Shown: positions 15,637 to 16,528 of the stretch, one piece after another
Position numbering within the stretch: position 1 is the first letter of the stretch
Layout: each line of letters begins with the position of its first letter
Made by a program: the position numbers and the translations under genes
Origin: Faucicola sp937889485
Lineage (GTDB): Bacteria > Pseudomonadota > Gammaproteobacteria > Pseudomonadales > Moraxellaceae
DNA: 16,528 nucleotides
Assembly (NCBI GenBank): GCA_051653685.1
Contig: JBOFWQ010000153.1
Coordinates: 1-16,528, forward strand
Reading direction: 5' to 3'
Notes under the pieces: model-generated
Seen by the model: only the letters and a program-made list of their open reading frames with translations
Databases searched by the model: none
What the model was told of the DNA's origin: nothing

Positions 15637-15852
15637 ATGATGAAAAAAAATATCGGTTGTAAAGAACGTGTTGCACGGATAGTAATAGGTGGCGCTATCC
15701 TAAAAATGGGCAAAAAACATCAATCAAAATTGGGTTTATTAGGCATGGTGCCCCTATTAACAGGTCTTACAGGGTATTGCCCTGCCTACCAAAAAATGGG
15801 CATGGATACCACAAAAAACTGCGGACAATGTAAAAAATCCAAACAAGCCTAA
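15637..15852 (+). CDS. DUF2892 (YgaP-transmembrane-like) small membrane protein
   Basis: A 71-residue protein of the DUF2892 family, the membrane hairpin also found at the end of YgaP rhodanese. An N-terminal ERVARIVIGGAIL and a second segment GLLGMVPLLTGLTGYCPAY (33-51) are the family core, with C48 the conserved Cys-Pro. Unusually it ends in a basic tail with C62-G-Q-C65, and it has a further cysteine at C8. DUF2892 genes commonly neighbour BigR/YgaV-regulated sulfur genes, which fits the position 6 bp after the dioxygenase stop. AAGG lies about 5 nt before the first ATG, and a second ATG follows at once. Eight A's after the start codons (15643-15650) are a possible slippage site. Confidence 0.85.
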   Translation: MMKKNIGCKERVARIVIGGAILKMGKKHQSKLGLLGMVPLLTGLTGYCPAYQKMGMDTTKNCGQCKKSKQA

Positions 15853-15877
15853 GCTGCCACTTAGCAGTTATTTAGTA

Positions 15878-15907
15878 AAAAAAGACGTCAAATTAGGCGT
15901 CTTTTTT
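15878..15907 (+). terminator. Rho-independent terminator after the DUF2892 gene
   Basis: AAAAAAGACG (15878-15887) pairs perfectly with CGTCTTTTTT (15898-15907) around a 10-nt loop. It lies 25 bp after the stop codon and ends the dioxygenase-DUF2892 transcript before trpF. Confidence 0.85.
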
Positions 15908-15947
15908 CGTTATACTACTACTAACTTTTGCCAATTGGTGTGCCGCC

Positions 15948-16528
15948 ATGACAACCTCTCATCCAACCACCGTCAAATTTTGTGGGTTTACCCAAATCCA
16001 AGATATCCACGCGGCAATACAGCTTGGCGCTGATGCCATAGGTCTGGTGCTATACCCCCAAAGCCCAAGGGCAATCAGTGTAGAAGACGCAATTGCGCTT
16101 GCCAAAGCGGTGCCTGCCTTTACCACCCTTGTCGCCTTAGTGGTCAATATGCCCGAGCAAGAATTGGTCTATCTCGCGCATCATCTTCCCTTTGATATCA
16201 TTCAATTTCATGGCGATGAATCCGCCTTACAATGTCAGCTGATGGCGGACCGCGTTTGCAAGCGCTGGATAAAAGCCATTCGAGTACAGCCAAGCGATAC
16301 TACAGAAAGCTTGCTTGCTCAGTTGCATGAGTTAGCCAAATTGGGAGCGAGTGGGGCATTACTAGACGCTTATCACCCCGACAAATTTGGCGGTACGGGT
16401 GAGCATTTTGATTGGGATAAAATCCCCAAACATTCACCATTGCCGATTATTTTGGCAGGGGGACTCACCGCTGATAATGTTGTAGATGCTATCATGCAAA
16501 CAGGTGTGTATGGCGTGGATGTGAGTGG
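15948..16528 (+). CDS. trpF: Phosphoribosylanthranilate isomerase, 5' part (runs off the window)
   Basis: An open frame of 193 full codons continues past the window end. TrpF isomerises N-(5-phosphoribosyl)anthranilate to CdRP in tryptophan synthesis. The KFCGFT motif (residues 10-15) carries the general-base cysteine, one change from the usual K-I-C-G. ADAIGLVLYPQSPR and DIIQFHGDE follow. LLDAYHPDKFGGTGEHFDW supplies the catalytic aspartate and phosphate contacts, and ILAGGLTADNV is the late phosphate loop. The ATG at 15948 has no clear Shine-Dalgarno sequence. TATACT at 15911-15916 could be its -10, giving a leader of about 25 nt. The gene follows a strong terminator and is independent of the sulfur locus. 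Confidence 0.93.
   Translation, partial: MTTSHPTTVKFCGFTQIQDIHAAIQLGADAIGLVLYPQSPRAISVEDAIALAKAVPAFTTLVALVVNMPEQELVYLAHHLPFDIIQFHGDESALQCQLMADRVCKRWIKAIRVQPSDTTESLLAQLHELAKLGASGALLDAYHPDKFGGTGEHFDWDKIPKHSPLPIILAGGLTADNVVDAIMQTGVYGVDVS

Noticed and set aside
1..16528. CRISPR arrays, tRNA or rRNA genes, insertion sequences
   Set aside because: No regularly spaced repeats, cloverleaf, rRNA-like stretch or transposase frame was seen on either strand.

Overview
The window comes from a gammaproteobacterium of moderate GC content (roughly 44%, judged by eye). The Moraxellaceae (Moraxella/Psychrobacter-like) are my best guess. The guess rests on gene repertoire (pdxB, epmA, split ahpC/ahpF, trpF), GC-moderate composition and protein flavour, not on a marker gene.

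Layout. (1) 1-2469: peroxide defence. The 3' end of ahpC, a small DUF465/YdcH-like gene on the opposite strand, and ahpF with its own promoter. (2) 2712-5897: a 3-hydroxyacyl-CoA dehydrogenase, then a 701-codon GTG-initiated gene for an unrecognised protein with a C-terminal membrane anchor. (3) 6167-8737: pdxB and epmA abutting (TAA|ATG), then a YdcZ/DUF606 small membrane protein. (4) 8904-10756: a two-gene type II restriction-modification operon. The endonuclease is NgoPII-like, the cytosine-5 methyltransferase is very close to M.HaeIII, and GGCC is the predicted target. (5) 10780-11442 (-): a probable SUKH/SMI1-KNR4-like protein. (6) 11476-15852: a divergent sulfur locus. On the minus strand are a BigR/SqrR-type ArsR regulator, a SulP transporter, a DUF442 (Blh N-domain-like) protein and YaiI. 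On the plus strand are a persulfide-dioxygenase-type metallo-beta-lactamase-fold protein and a DUF2892 membrane protein. (7) 15948-end: the 5' part of trpF.

The most coherent system is the sulfur locus. The regulator carries two cysteines 66 residues apart, the spacing of the persulfide-sensing pair of SqrR. The 241-bp divergent intergenic region holds two near-consensus sigma70 promoters that overlap head-on (TTGAAA-N17-TATAAT on +, TTGATA-N17-TATAAT on -). A perfect 7-3-7 palindrome sits across both -10 boxes. The simplest reading is that one operator represses both arms until reactive sulfur species oxidise the regulator. The dioxygenase would then oxidise persulfides to sulfite, with the DUF442 rhodanese-like protein handling sulfane sulfur and SulP moving an oxyanion.

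The R-M operon has an extended -10 promoter overlapped by an inverted repeat just before the endonuclease start. GGCC occurs only 8 times in the window, but CCGG is even rarer (one seen), so site avoidance is suggestive rather than proven. No tRNA, rRNA, CRISPR array, insertion sequence or phage gene was seen.
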